Below are positions 26,596 to 35,840 of a stretch of DNA of 64,000 bases, piece by piece (within the stretch, counting starts at the first letter, position 1; every line of letters begins with the position of its first letter). Below the pieces are notes generated by a model. That model was not told the DNA's origin. It did no database searches and saw only the letters and a program-made list of their open reading frames with translations. The DNA is from Vibrio gelatinilyticus (lineage in GTDB: Bacteria; Pseudomonadota; Gammaproteobacteria; Enterobacterales; Vibrionaceae), in contig NZ_JAJNNZ010000001.1 of NCBI RefSeq assembly GCF_022836845.1, positions 372,001 through 436,000 of the forward strand, written 5' to 3'. The position numbers were made by a program, and so were the translations under genes.

Positions 26596-27252
26596 ATGAA
26601 TTTATCTAAAACTGACGCTGTAAACTGGCTAACAACGCTCGATACTGCGAGCGTTGACCTGCTAATTACCGACCCACCGTATGAATCGTTGGAAAAACAT
26701 CGAAAAATTGGGACAACCACTCGACTGAAAGTGAGTAAATCTTCAAGTAATCAATGGTTTGAAATTTTCCCCAATTCAAGATTCGAGGAGTTATTACAAG
26801 AAATATATCGAGTATTGAAGAAGAACGCCCACTTCTACCTTTTTTGTGACCAAGAAACAATGTTCGTGATTAAACCCATTGCCGAAAAAGTAGGATTCAA
26901 ATTTTGGAAACCTATTGTTTGGGATAAGGTCTGTATTGGTATGGGTTACCATTACCGAGCTAGGCATGAGTACATTCTGTTTTTCGAAAAAGGGAAAAGA
27001 AAACTTAACGACCTAAGCACTCCAGACATCTTGACCTACAAGCGAGTTTACAAAGGCTACCCCACAGAAAAGCCCGTCGATTTACTGGAGGTTCTAGTTA
27101 ATCAAAGTAGCTCAGAGGGGGATTTAGTCGTTGACCCCTTTTTTGGCTCTGGCTCAACGTTAATCGCAGCAAACAATTTGAAAAGAGAAGTTAAAGGGAA
27201 TGATATTTCCGACGCTGCTCATGAGTATTTCGAGCAGCGCGGTAAATTCTGA
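26596..27252 (+). CDS. Site-specific DNA methyltransferase (orphan, beta-class N6/N4)
   Basis: 218 residues. The catalytic motif IV is ITDPPYESL (about 24-32) and the SAM motif I is VVDPFFGSGSTLIAAN (about 178-193), in the IV-before-I order of beta-class enzymes (adenine N6 or cytosine N4). A TRD-like stretch lies between (about 45-160, with YHYRARHEYILFFEKGKRK). No cognate nuclease gene is adjacent, so it may be an orphan protective or regulatory methylase. Its stop is 1 bp from the hsdR stop on the other strand (convergent). Confidence 0.9.
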   Translation: MNLSKTDAVNWLTTLDTASVDLLITDPPYESLEKHRKIGTTTRLKVSKSSSNQWFEIFPNSRFEELLQEIYRVLKKNAHFYLFCDQETMFVIKPIAEKVGFKFWKPIVWDKVCIGMGYHYRARHEYILFFEKGKRKLNDLSTPDILTYKRVYKGYPTEKPVDLLEVLVNQSSSEGDLVVDPFFGSGSTLIAANNLKREVKGNDISDAAHEYFEQRGKF

Positions 27253-27253
27253 T

Positions 27254-29704
27254 TTATGCAGATTGATAAATTGCCGCTTCCAAATCGTGTACAGCCTCTA
27301 AATATTGAGGCTTACCACCAAATCCTTTCTTGATGATTTCAAGCGGCCTGCCCATTTCATCAAAAGGCTTCACTTTTAGAACATGTATATTTTCAATCTC
27401 TTGCACACCTTCATCGGCATATTTATCAAGCAAATTGCTTAGTACCTGTTGCGCGGTATCACCGTATTTAGTGAAGTAATTCCGCTTTTTAACATTCTCT
27501 GCACGTTCTTTACGAGTTAACGCGGGTTGGTCGTAGACTACGTGACAAATCATATCGAATGGGTCCATGTCTTTCCCCACTTCATCTTCCAACGCTTCCC
27601 ACAGAATGCCTGCTTCCGCGAGTTCATCTATGATGGCTTGCTTACGCTCTGAGTCATTCCAACGCTTGGTAAACTCATCCAGTGATGAAAACTGCTTCAC
27701 CATGGTTTTGCGGGTGTAGTCTTTAAATGACTCAGTCACAAGCTTTCCGTCTGAGTCGTAATACTGAACACGTTCGGCCAAGGCTTTCACCGCTACGCCG
27801 TTGACATGGAATTTTCGAACTCGGTTGTCATCGTCCCAATCATCACTGCTTTCACCACTTTCAGTTGAGCTTCCTTCGGAACCTGCATCATAAGTCGGTT
27901 CTGGCTCTTGGATTGAATCTGGGTCGATATCTTCATCACCAAATGGATTATCAGCGTCTACGTCATCAACACCATCGATGATGTCATCTAAGTCTTCGTC
28001 ATCTTCAAACTGTTCTGGTGTGGTGACTTTTACGCGCTCTGGTGTGCCGTCAAAACGCTCATCAGCGAACAGCTCTGTCGCTTTTTTGAAATCTAGGATG
28101 GTAAACCAAAGCTTGCCGTAGCGATCATCGATACGGGTTCCACGACCAATGATTTGCTTAAACTTGGTCATAGACTGAATCCCTTGATCAAGCACCACGA
28201 GCTTACAGGTTTTAGCATCAACCCCCGTGCTCATTAGCTCAGACGTCGTCGCTATGACTGGGTATTTCTTTTTCGGGTTGATGAAGTTATCTAGCTGAGC
28301 TTTGCCGATTTCATCATCCCCAGTAATTTTCATCACGTACTTTTCGTTTTTCTTCACTTGCTCTGGGTTTAGGTTAACCAAAGCACGGCGCATTCGTTCG
28401 GCGTGGTCAATGTCATTACAGAAGACAATGGTCTTTGAAATTGGGTCGGTACGTTTTAAGTAATTTGTGATGGTTTGAGCCACTAATTCAGTACGCTCAT
28501 CTATCACCATGGTGCGATCAAAATCTTTCTGATTGTAGATACGGTCTTCAATCACTTCGCCGTGTTTATCGGTTTGGCCTTTAGTTGGTCGCCACCCTTG
28601 TACATCGACATCAATATCCACGCGCACCACCTTGTATGGCGCTAAGAAGCCATCTTCAATCCCTTCTTTTAACGAATAGGTGTAAACAGGGTCACCAAAA
28701 TACTCAATGTTTGAAACTTCGTCGGTTTCTTTTGGCGTTGCAGTTAAACCCACTTGGGTAGCCGAGCCAAAGTATTCAAGGATTTCGCGCCAAGCGCTGT
28801 CTTCTGATGCACTGCCTCTATGGCACTCATCGATGATGATAAGATCGAAGAAGTTTGGATCGACCTGTTTATAAGCCTTTTGCTCTTCTTCTGGGCCAGT
28901 AAGCGCTTGGTACAAAGCCAGATGGACCTCAAAAGCAGGGTCAACTTTTCGCCCTGTTATCTTTGTCATCGCTGTGCCGAACGGCTGGAAGTCATTGGTT
29001 TTTGTTTGGTCGACTAGGATGTTTCTATCGGCTAAAAATAGAATCCTTTTTTTAGCTTTTGCTTTCCATAATCGCCAAATGATTTGGAAAGCGGTATAGG
29101 TTTTACCTGTGCCTGTCGCCATCACTAATAAGATTCGATCTTGTCCTGCGGCGACGGCTTCAACGGTCTTATTAATGGCTTGAAGCTGATAATAACGCGG
29201 TGATTTACCGCTGCCATCATCATGGTAGTCTTGGGTAATAACAGGCAAATGTTCGGTTTTATAGCCTTTCCAAATGCAGTATTTATCCCATAGCTGTTGA
29301 GGGGTAGGAAAATCTTCTAATCGAATCTCGGTTTCTAATTGAGTCGGATTCGTTTTATCGTAGAAAATAAAACCATCGCCATTGGACGCAAATATAAATG
29401 GCACTTCTAAAAGGCGGGCATAGTCCATCCCTTGCTGCATACCTTTGCCAACTTCATGCTTATTCGCTTTTGCTTCAATGACAGCAAGCGGCATACTTGG
29501 TTTATGGTATAAAACGATGTCGGCCGATTTTACTTTTTTACGAGCGGCAGCTTGGCCTCGAACAATCACCTTACCATCGCGCAGCTTCACTTCCTGGCGA
29601 ATCTGTGTCATATCATCCCAGCCCGCGTCTTTAATAGCAGGTAGAATAAACTTGGTGATGATATCGGTTTCGGTTAGCTTTGCTTTATTAATGTTCGTAA
29701 CCAT
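27254..29704 (-). CDS. hsdR: Type I restriction subunit HsdR (outer system)
   Basis: 816 residues from ATG 29704 ([16 protein letters not shown]); the frame is open 17 codons upstream but that part does not look like HsdR. The nuclease motif [20 protein letters not shown] lies near residues 63-82, Walker A is [13 protein letters not shown] (about 185-197), the Walker B box is [11 protein letters not shown], and the motif VI region reads [11 protein letters not shown]. The C-terminal part has an acidic low-complexity segment (about 595-640, many D/E). At 816 residues it is shorter than EcoR124-type HsdR. It probably served the split hsdM and hsdS downstream. Confidence 0.93.
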   Translation of the reverse strand: MVTNINKAKLTETDIITKFILPAIKDAGWDDMTQIRQEVKLRDGKVIVRGQAAARKKVKSADIVLYHKPSMPLAVIEAKANKHEVGKGMQQGMDYARLLEVPFIFASNGDGFIFYDKTNPTQLETEIRLEDFPTPQQLWDKYCIWKGYKTEHLPVITQDYHDDGSGKSPRYYQLQAINKTVEAVAAGQDRILLVMATGTGKTYTAFQIIWRLWKAKAKKRILFLADRNILVDQTKTNDFQPFGTAMTKITGRKVDPAFEVHLALYQALTGPEEEQKAYKQVDPNFFDLIIIDECHRGSASEDSAWREILEYFGSATQVGLTATPKETDEVSNIEYFGDPVYTYSLKEGIEDGFLAPYKVVRVDIDVDVQGWRPTKGQTDKHGEVIEDRIYNQKDFDRTMVIDERTELVAQTITNYLKRTDPISKTIVFCNDIDHAERMRRALVNLNPEQVKKNEKYVMKITGDDEIGKAQLDNFINPKKKYPVIATTSELMSTGVDAKTCKLVVLDQGIQSMTKFKQIIGRGTRIDDRYGKLWFTILDFKKATELFADERFDGTPERVKVTTPEQFEDDEDLDDIIDGVDDVDADNPFGDEDIDPDSIQEPEPTYDAGSEGSSTESGESSDDWDDDNRVRKFHVNGVAVKALAERVQYYDSDGKLVTESFKDYTRKTMVKQFSSLDEFTKRWNDSERKQAIIDELAEAGILWEALEDEVGKDMDPFDMICHVVYDQPALTRKERAENVKKRNYFTKYGDTAQQVLSNLLDKYADEGVQEIENIHVLKVKPFDEMGRPLEIIKKGFGGKPQYLEAVHDLEAAIYQSA

Positions 29705-29842
29705 GCTGCAGACTCGAAGAAACGTATTGATGAACCAGTATATAACAAAGTTCATATCAAACTGAATGTATTACCTTTAGAGTCATCGTGTTATTTGTAC
29801 TCTAGCTCACACTTTGGCCGCGAATGTCCTAGGCTAACCATT

Positions 29843-31228
29843 TCACAACCTATCAAAAAATGCTGAAATGACACGTTGCTTAAACTGACCAAGTTTCAAT
29901 TCCTCTTGTGATAGAGCTAAGCTAGATAATCCCTCTGGCTGTACTTCTAAGTCGCGCCAGTTGAGTTGGGATCTATCCGTTTGAAATGGATTCTTGCCAG
30001 TAGTTGTACTTAGGTTATCTTTTGGCTCAGCTGTGAAATGATTTAACTCCTTTGTGTTTTGCTTTAAATACGTGCACGTATCTGGAATATCTTGCTCAAT
30101 TCGTTCTGCAAACCCAATTAGACTTTCTTCGGCAAAGGTGAATAGCCATGCTTCTTGATTTGGAGCCGTATTCACTCGCAAAATTCGCCCTAACACCTGC
30201 CTAAAATACAACTCGGTTTTTACCGCGCTCATATGACAACATACTTGCAACCTAGGGACATCAGTACCTTCACTGATCATTCCAACACTCACTATCCACT
30301 GGGTATTAGAATGACGAAAGGCTTCTATCTCTTCTAACGGGTTCTCATGCTGATAAGTCACAATACAAGCCGACTGGCCAAAGTGTTGAATGAGTAATGA
30401 TTGAATGTGTTTGGCATGCTGCACAGAGGCGGCGACGATCAACCCTCCGGCTTGGGGGGAGCACAAGCGTATCTCGGCAAGTTTCCGACACCCTAATTCA
30501 AGTAAATAGTTCATCGCCGCTTCGTTTTGAATCACGCTCCGGTATGAAATGTTGGATTGTTTAATCAACTCTAAAATAGAGGCGAATTTTTTGATTTCAG
30601 TGCCTTCCGTTAGTGAAAGGTGCTCACTATCGACTAATACAATTTTAGGGGCGCGACACACTTTCTCCTGAACGGCGCGTTTTAGTCCATATTGATAATC
30701 ACACAAGAACTTCCCATCAGGGTCAGTATATTCTGCCATCGCAATAGGCACACTGTCGGAGCGCCAAGGCGTTCCGGACAGTGCTAATGTATAACGAGCC
30801 AAACCTTGAATTTTTGTGAGGATTTGTTCACCCCAAACATTGGAACGACCTTCTTCATCAAAAGAACAATGGTGAATTTCATCAAACACAACAAGCACGC
30901 GGTACTTCCTGATTGTGTTCCAAAACGCATCGTCTAAAAAGCGGATAGACTGGTAAGTATAGGAAGCTCCCATCGCTCCCATGCCACCATCAAAAGAGCA
31001 GTCTAAATACCGAGAGAATGTCTCTTTAATCCCAAGCGCTACGGTGGAGGATGGCGAAAAGCAAAGTACTAAGTCGATTTTATCTTCTTGGATTAAACAC
31101 TTCGTTAGTTCCGCTGCCATTACCGTTTTTCCCGCACCTGGGGTTGCCTGACAGAAAAAGTTTCGCCCGCCACTGCGGTATTTATCTAGGGCTGCTTCTA
31201 CACAATCAGACTGCCATTGCCTTAACAT
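29843..31228 (-). CDS. DEAD/DEAH-type superfamily II helicase
   Basis: 461 residues. Walker A is QATPGAGKTVMAAEL (about 28-42), Walker B is VVFDEIHHCSF (about 112-122), motif III is LALSGTPWRSD, and the C-terminal domain has MISEGTDVPRLQVCC and RQVLGRILRV, giving a complete two-RecA motor. No nuclease domain is recognisable. The ATG overlaps the stop of the 179-residue gene as TAATG, so the two are made together. Helicase plus small partner next to an XRE regulator resembles a defence module, but I do not recognise a named system. Confidence 0.88.
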   Translation of the reverse strand: MLRQWQSDCVEAALDKYRSGGRNFFCQATPGAGKTVMAAELTKCLIQEDKIDLVLCFSPSSTVALGIKETFSRYLDCSFDGGMGAMGASYTYQSIRFLDDAFWNTIRKYRVLVVFDEIHHCSFDEEGRSNVWGEQILTKIQGLARYTLALSGTPWRSDSVPIAMAEYTDPDGKFLCDYQYGLKRAVQEKVCRAPKIVLVDSEHLSLTEGTEIKKFASILELIKQSNISYRSVIQNEAAMNYLLELGCRKLAEIRLCSPQAGGLIVAASVQHAKHIQSLLIQHFGQSACIVTYQHENPLEEIEAFRHSNTQWIVSVGMISEGTDVPRLQVCCHMSAVKTELYFRQVLGRILRVNTAPNQEAWLFTFAEESLIGFAERIEQDIPDTCTYLKQNTKELNHFTAEPKDNLSTTTGKNPFQTDRSQLNWRDLEVQPEGLSSLALSQEELKLGQFKQRVISAFFDRL

Positions 31229-31767
31229 TACGCAGCTACCTTAAACGTGGAGGCTTTTAGTACTTTCGACAATGCGTTGATACTACCGAGTAGTTTTGCT
31301 GAACCCTCCTTTGCCTCTGTTAACATTGGCAGAAACAACGCCTTTTCTTTCGGAAAACGTTTAATGAGAGACTGATACTCTTCCACTTCACCAAGTACAA
31401 TCGCAAGCTCCCCCTCATATCGCCTCTTTTCTTCCACTAATGTTTTTAAATCCGTAGTGCTTTCTAAAGCGGATACTTTGCGAGGTTTGGACAGTTCTTT
31501 TTTATCGCGAGGAGTGAATGAGTGTGACAAAAATGACTCGGTTTTGGTGTACCTTTTCACGCCGCTCAATACCTTTGATATTAGCCAACCTTTTCGTTCA
31601 TATGTCCAGATCTGTCTGTATACGTATCTTCTCGCCTCCTCATGGTTTTTGAACTCTGAGGTTGTTGCCATCAATGCATCTCTCGCTTCTGTCACTGAGA
31701 AAGCATTCATCTCTTTTTTAATCAATAAGTTAAACATATGGGTGTTGATTTTGGTCTTTTGTTTCAT
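31228..31767 (-). CDS. Hypothetical protein coupled to helicase
   Basis: 179 residues. The N-terminal half (FNLLIKKEMNAFSVTEARDA, then RYVYRQIWTYERKGWLIS) reads like a winged helix-turn-helix; residues about 105-160 are a charged helix or coiled coil (TLVEEKRRYEGELAIVLGEV). It starts 22 bp downstream of the nearest operator palindrome and is divergent from the XRE gene. First gene of the two-gene helicase operon. No family recognised; DNA binding is an inference from the predicted fold. Confidence 0.78.
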   Translation of the reverse strand: MKQKTKINTHMFNLLIKKEMNAFSVTEARDALMATTSEFKNHEEARRYVYRQIWTYERKGWLISKVLSGVKRYTKTESFLSHSFTPRDKKELSKPRKVSALESTTDLKTLVEEKRRYEGELAIVLGEVEEYQSLIKRFPKEKALFLPMLTEAKEGSAKLLGSINALSKVLKASTFKVAA

Positions 31768-31789
31768 TTGGACATCTACATAACTAAAA

Positions 31790-31806
31790 ACTTAGGATTG
31801 CTAAGT
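31790..31806. promoter_or_regulatory. Palindromic operator 1 (ACTTAG-N5-CTAAGT)
   Basis: ACTTAGGATTGCTAAGT, a 6-bp dyad with a 5-bp spacer, in the divergent region between the helicase operon and the XRE gene. The same dyad recurs at 31824-31840 with a different spacer. This is the usual form of an XRE-repressor operator, probably autoregulatory. Confidence 0.75.
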
Positions 31807-31823
31807 ATACAAAAATCAGTAAA

Positions 31824-31840
31824 ACTTAGACAATCTAAGT
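31824..31840. promoter_or_regulatory. Palindromic operator 2 (ACTTAG-N5-CTAAGT)
   Basis: ACTTAGACAATCTAAGT; identical half-sites to operator 1 and 34 bp away centre to centre, about three helical turns, so both may be bound on one face. A further half-site CTAAGT occurs at 31864-31869 next to the XRE start codon. Confidence 0.78.
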
Positions 31841-31868
31841 TATCGAAAGGTTGAAAAGAAATGTCTAA

Positions 31869-32183
31869 GTGCAAAAAAACAACCCAATCCCCGCGAGGCT
31901 CAAAGCTGCGCGTAAAAAAGCCAAAATCACCCAAAAAGATTTAGGGGTGAAAATCGGTATGGAACAAAGTTCGGCAAGTGGCCGCATGAATCATTACGAA
32001 AAAGGTAGGCATGTACCGGATATTGGTACGCTTGAACGTATGGCTGAAGAGTTAGATGTTCCGCTGAATTACTTCTTCTGTAGGAATGAATTGAGTGCAG
32101 AGTTGGCGTGTGCAATTGATAAGATGAGTGATGATGAGAAGTCAGCCCTCTTAGAAAAGCTGACACAATCTAGTCTGCTCTAA
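31869..32183 (+). CDS. XRE-family transcriptional regulator
   Basis: 104 residues from a GTG start at 31869 (no ATG suits the frame). The helix-turn-helix is RKKAKITQKDLGVKIGMEQS followed by SGRMNHYEKGRHVPDIGTLE, the usual Cro/C1 fold (about 9-65), with a short acidic C-terminal helix. Two palindromes ACTTAG-N5-CTAAGT lie upstream and probably are its operators, controlling itself and the divergent helicase pair. XRE regulators are known in I-F3 transposons, where they control guide or cas expression; whether this one does is unknown. Confidence 0.9.
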   Translation: MQKNNPIPARLKAARKKAKITQKDLGVKIGMEQSSASGRMNHYEKGRHVPDIGTLERMAEELDVPLNYFFCRNELSAELACAIDKMSDDEKSALLEKLTQSSLL

Positions 32184-32196
32184 GTAAGAGTTTTAA

Positions 32197-33180
32197 CTAG
32201 CCCACAAGTTGCTGTATCGACAATTTGCTAAACACCTGCTGAACAAAACGAAGTTCACCAGTGTCTGCATCAGTTACGTAATTTTCATAAGAAGCTATTT
32301 GCTCTATGGTTAGTTCATCTATTTCCACAGTGAAAGGGTTCGTATCTATAGAACCGTTAATTCTCTCGTAGACAGCAGCAAAGTCATCCTCGCCAATACA
32401 ATGCTTATTTTTCTCCAAAGCGATCTCTAATGCGGCAGCAATTAACTCTTTGATTTCGCCGAGCACACCTTTGCTTGCCGCTAACAATCTCATAGCGAAA
32501 TCGACGTCTCCCAAAGGTACTTTGAGTGGCAAGGGCACTGTCTTTTCTAGAGCTTGTAAAACACCTAAATAGTTGTCAATTGATGACTCATCCGTGATTT
32601 TAATGTAGGGGAGTGTGCGTCGAACCATAATCCGTCTGTTCCACTGAGAATCTTCCAAAATTAGCTCGGCACTATGAAGTCCTACAAAAACAATTGGCAA
32701 GCGACACTCGTCACTAATCATCTTAAGGCGATCTCTGATATCTTGCCTCTGAGCGTGACTAGCGCGTTCAAACAACTCTTGGCACTCCTCAATCACTAAA
32801 AGCTTAAGCCCAATCCTTTTCGATGTATCAATCACACAATCCGTTAAACCAATCTCTGAAGGCTTAGCTCTACTATTTCTATAAGCGCCAAGCTCTTTAG
32901 CCATCCATAATAAAGTTTCCAGTAACGTGGGTCTTACACGAGTTATAAGGACTTCATTCCTTGATAAGTTGTTCTCAATGTAGTAATTAAGAGTGGCTGA
33001 TTTTCCTGCCCCAGTACCTGCCATCAGAAGCATCGATGGCGCAAAAGATCCAAACTTTCTACGCCTCATTATCCAGTCCAGGCCGGAGAAAACTTTTTTA
33101 ACTTCTGGGTAAATTGAAAATGAGTCGTGATAGTTTGCTAAAACTTGATCCCGAGCCAAATTCCTTTTCGCTGTTATCAC
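32197..33180 (-). CDS. tnsC: Transposition regulator ATPase TnsC
   Basis: 327 residues, AAA+ type. Walker A is LMAGTGAGKSATLNYY (about 52-67), Walker B is KLLVIEECQELFERA (about 125-139) and sensor I is IVFVGLHSAELI. It is much shorter than the 555-residue Tn7 TnsC and is the size seen in CRISPR-associated Tn7-like elements. TnsC bridges the target-selection complex and the TnsA/TnsB transposase. It starts 2 bp after tnsB, so the three genes form one operon. No tniQ/tnsD gene follows; the next gene is the convergent XRE regulator. Confidence 0.93.
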   Translation of the reverse strand: MITAKRNLARDQVLANYHDSFSIYPEVKKVFSGLDWIMRRRKFGSFAPSMLLMAGTGAGKSATLNYYIENNLSRNEVLITRVRPTLLETLLWMAKELGAYRNSRAKPSEIGLTDCVIDTSKRIGLKLLVIEECQELFERASHAQRQDIRDRLKMISDECRLPIVFVGLHSAELILEDSQWNRRIMVRRTLPYIKITDESSIDNYLGVLQALEKTVPLPLKVPLGDVDFAMRLLAASKGVLGEIKELIAAALEIALEKNKHCIGEDDFAAVYERINGSIDTNPFTVEIDELTIEQIASYENYVTDADTGELRFVQQVFSKLSIQQLVG

Positions 33181-33182
33181 AT

Positions 33183-35099
33183 TTATGTCCTTAGATTTCT
33201 ACGCTCATTCCATATAGCTCTGAAGCTCTCTAGCGGTGTTGTGTCCGAGCTTTTTTCCGACTCTGCGACCGTTGTGTTTGGTTTAGGTGTTCTATCACTA
33301 AGTTTGGAGTGAGGGGTGTCACTATTGATACTCGATACTTCTGCCACTTTTTTGGTAGATTTCGCTTTTCGTTTACGCTCAGAATGCGTTAACTGCATTA
33401 AGTCTGCTTGTTCTGACTCGATTCGGTCATGCAGAGCAAGTCGAGCTTTTGCTAATGACAGTACATCCATTTCTCCTTTTATATAGGTTCTATGAGCCGC
33501 CAAAATCTTTTCATGTTCGCAAACGCTCAATCTGACGGTGTAACCAATTGGATCCTTACTTGGAACCTTCACATACCCTTGAAGCTCCTCGAGGTATACG
33601 TAGATAGAGGATAAATCATCTGGGTCTACTTTTATTTTCTTTTTCAACGACTCATTTGTTTGGGGGTAGCTCTTCCGATAATCAGACAACGCTACACAAT
33701 CATACTCTATGTGCATGAACTTAATGCCTTTATCAGTCAGCTTTCGATGGTGAAGAATCCCCATAACGACACTAAATGCTTGCTCCTGATCGGGTAAGAG
33801 TTTAAGCGGTGGCAAAACGTCATAGCTTTGTTTCCAATAAAGGTTTGGTATTCTCTTGTGACGACTATCAGCATTAACATTGTGCACGTCTACTATCCAA
33901 CGATGGAATTCTTCTACAAAGGTACTAAAACGCATAACTGCATCTTTTTCTGGTTTGTAGTCTTCTTTTTCCAGCACGTTGGAGAATGTTTTACCCGGCA
34001 CCCAACCAACAATCCCTTGAACAATTTCACCAAATTTACGTTCAACAAATGGCTTTAACCATGGTTTGCGAACCTTGTTATAAACGACATTTATCCCAAC
34101 CTCCAAACATGCATCCTCCCAACTTTTTGACCAAAATTCAGCACCGTTGTCGACCACCAAGTTCTCGATTTTCCCTTCGCAAAGCCACTCATTGTTGAAT
34201 GAAATAGGCATCTCAGAAATATAGCTCTTACTTTTTGTCGCATGAATAACTGCTCTGGATGCCGAAACATAACTAGGAGCTTTAAAGCCTAGATGAAAGC
34301 CGATTATGCACCCACTAAAAACATCTACGAGCAGTGTCAAATGTGCCCTACCTAAAGGCACCATGAGGTCATCATGCAATAGAATCAAATCCAAGGGGGT
34401 GTGATCCATTTCAACTCGCTCCAAAATTCGAGTCGGCATATCCACAGATTGATAATAGTTATAGAGCTTATCTGCGTAGTATTTACCATGCCGAGCGAGC
34501 GCGACGCTGTATGGCTCCTCTTTGCGAATACGATTCTTGAATGTTTCATATGAGACTGTCGGTATTTTTCCGGCGACTATCTTATCGTTAGCTACAGTGA
34601 TCCTGTCGCTGTAAAAGTTGAATGCCGCTCTGATCGACTGTCGCCTTGCGTCTAGAAACATCTTCAAAGCTTCATCATAATATTTTTCATCGCCAATAAC
34701 TCTTGCCTTTCTGTTACCTTTAAGGTGGTTTTTATCGACCAAGCTAGTAAAACTACCATTCGAGTCAACAAATGAATTATGCCAACGTTGCAGTGATTTA
34801 TAGCTAGGTTTCTTGGTAAGATGTGTTTTGGTGAAGTGTTTTTCAATTAGAGGGTTGAGGTTTTTAGGAGTCCAACCTCCGCTCAGTTCATTCGCAACTA
34901 AGCATAACAATTTATATCTTTCGAGCGCTTTGCTCTTCTGTTCCTCAGGATATGAAGAGAGGTCTCGCTCAATGATTTGTGTCGACTGTAATCTCGAGTA
35001 CTTGAGACGTTCAGTCTGAGTTTCAGGCAAAAGTTCATGTTTAATTTCAGAATCTTCGTTGTACTCAGGCTCAAACTCGTCATGGAATCGACCAACCAT
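33183..35099 (-). CDS. tnsB: Transposase TnsB (DDE integrase)
   Basis: 638 residues. The retroviral-integrase core carries the DDE set: Asp in ERVEMDHTPLDL (about 232), Asp in LVVDNGAEFWS (about 317) and Glu in PFVERKFGEIV (about 353). N-terminal DNA-binding helices lie at about 60-200, and a basic C-terminal tail after 540 probably contacts TnsC. TnsB binds the repeats at the element ends and joins the 3' ends to target DNA. It starts 1 bp after tnsA ends. Length fits the TnsB of I-F3-type and related elements. Confidence 0.95.
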   Translation of the reverse strand: MVGRFHDEFEPEYNEDSEIKHELLPETQTERLKYSRLQSTQIIERDLSSYPEEQKSKALERYKLLCLVANELSGGWTPKNLNPLIEKHFTKTHLTKKPSYKSLQRWHNSFVDSNGSFTSLVDKNHLKGNRKARVIGDEKYYDEALKMFLDARRQSIRAAFNFYSDRITVANDKIVAGKIPTVSYETFKNRIRKEEPYSVALARHGKYYADKLYNYYQSVDMPTRILERVEMDHTPLDLILLHDDLMVPLGRAHLTLLVDVFSGCIIGFHLGFKAPSYVSASRAVIHATKSKSYISEMPISFNNEWLCEGKIENLVVDNGAEFWSKSWEDACLEVGINVVYNKVRKPWLKPFVERKFGEIVQGIVGWVPGKTFSNVLEKEDYKPEKDAVMRFSTFVEEFHRWIVDVHNVNADSRHKRIPNLYWKQSYDVLPPLKLLPDQEQAFSVVMGILHHRKLTDKGIKFMHIEYDCVALSDYRKSYPQTNESLKKKIKVDPDDLSSIYVYLEELQGYVKVPSKDPIGYTVRLSVCEHEKILAAHRTYIKGEMDVLSLAKARLALHDRIESEQADLMQLTHSERKRKAKSTKKVAEVSSINSDTPHSKLSDRTPKPNTTVAESEKSSDTTPLESFRAIWNERRNLRT

Positions 35100-35100
35100 A

Positions 35101-35727
35101 TTAGCTCACCGAAACAATTGTTCTTTCACTCAACTTAGCTATGTCTAAATCAACACTGGCCCTTCCTACGGCAATCAGTCTTAAAACAGAAGCGAACACC
35201 CGACCAACGGATTCGCCAATTGAGACTGCTAGATCACTGATTTTCACTGTTTCCAGTGAAATCAAATAAGAATGCACTTTGATTGCAAGCTCATCGCCTG
35301 CGATACATCCACTATACCGATGTACTAACTCTGAGTTTTTGAGAAAGTACCCATCTCTAATTTGCTTATCGGTCACCAAAACAAGACCAAATCCTCTTCG
35401 GTTGGCAGCCTCTCTACGAGCAGCAAATTCTTGTTTAAATGTCTTTGATAACGTTTTCGAGTGTGGTTTGACTTCCACATACTTGAATGTACCGTCAACA
35501 TAGGTGACGAGAAAGTCAGGAGTGTAAGGGCGCTTTTTCCCATGGAAGTGATAGTAGAAACCCTCTGGCTGAGATTCGTACTGAACTACGTCTGGATCAT
35601 ATTCAAAATGATAGCAGCAATCTTTCTCCAGACTACCCTCACACATGACAGCATCTCGGTTTTTGAGACTCGAGAATTTGTAGATGTTCTTGTTAGGCGA
35701 TGGCTTGCGAAGATTACGAATGTACAT
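35101..35727 (-). CDS. tnsA: Transposase endonuclease TnsA
   Basis: 208 residues. The restriction-fold nuclease residues are visible as Glu34 in CEGSLEKDC, Asp71 in YTPDFLVTY and Lys87 in YVEVKPHS. TnsA cuts the 5' strands at the element ends so that the element leaves the donor completely (cut-and-paste). The gene starts about 110 bp inside the right end, with the end repeats just upstream, so the tns promoter probably overlaps the TnsB sites and may be repressed by TnsB. First gene of tnsA-tnsB-tnsC. At 208 residues it is shorter than Tn7 TnsA (273). Confidence 0.94.
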   Translation of the reverse strand: MYIRNLRKPSPNKNIYKFSSLKNRDAVMCEGSLEKDCCYHFEYDPDVVQYESQPEGFYYHFHGKKRPYTPDFLVTYVDGTFKYVEVKPHSKTLSKTFKQEFAARREAANRRGFGLVLVTDKQIRDGYFLKNSELVHRYSGCIAGDELAIKVHSYLISLETVKISDLAVSIGESVGRVFASVLRLIAVGRASVDLDIAKLSERTIVSVS

Positions 35728-35769
35728 ATGCGTCCCTTTTGTTGTAACAAAACAACCAAAATAAGCTTA

Positions 35770-35836
35770 GGACACTTTATGGGTTTTAAAAGGAAAAGTT
35801 ATGGTTTTATTGGGACAGGTTATGATTTTAACAACA
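35770..35836. repeat. Tn7-like right end: three TnsB-type repeats and terminus
   Basis: Read inward (minus strand) from 35836 the end starts TGTTGTTAAAATCATAACC. Three related repeats occur at 35812-35830, 35792-35809 and 35770-35788, consensus TAAAACCATAA-N4-TCC, spaced 20 to 22 bp. This is how TnsB-binding sites are arranged in Tn7 right ends. The exact terminus (35836 or 35833) depends on which TGT is used. Confidence 0.8.
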
Positions 35837-35840
35837 AGAA

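Larger units (their letters stand above)
1..35836. mobile_element. Tn7-like transposon, right-hand portion (left end outside window)
   Basis: A tnsA-tnsB-tnsC operon reads inward from a right end that stops a few bases past ffs, and everything leftward to the window edge is accessory: R-M systems, nucleases, recombinases, an XRE regulator and small hypothetical genes. The end at about 35836 begins with TGT when read inward and has three spaced repeats. Tn7-like elements, including CRISPR-associated I-F3 ones, are known to use the SRP-RNA gene as an attachment site. No tniQ/tnsD or cas genes are visible, so the targeting module must lie to the left or be absent. The left boundary is unknown. 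Confidence 0.85.

Noticed and set aside
1..35836. CRISPR array or cas genes within the window
   Set aside because: I scanned by eye for regularly spaced I-F-like repeats and for Cas or TniQ protein signatures and saw none. They may lie beyond the left edge.
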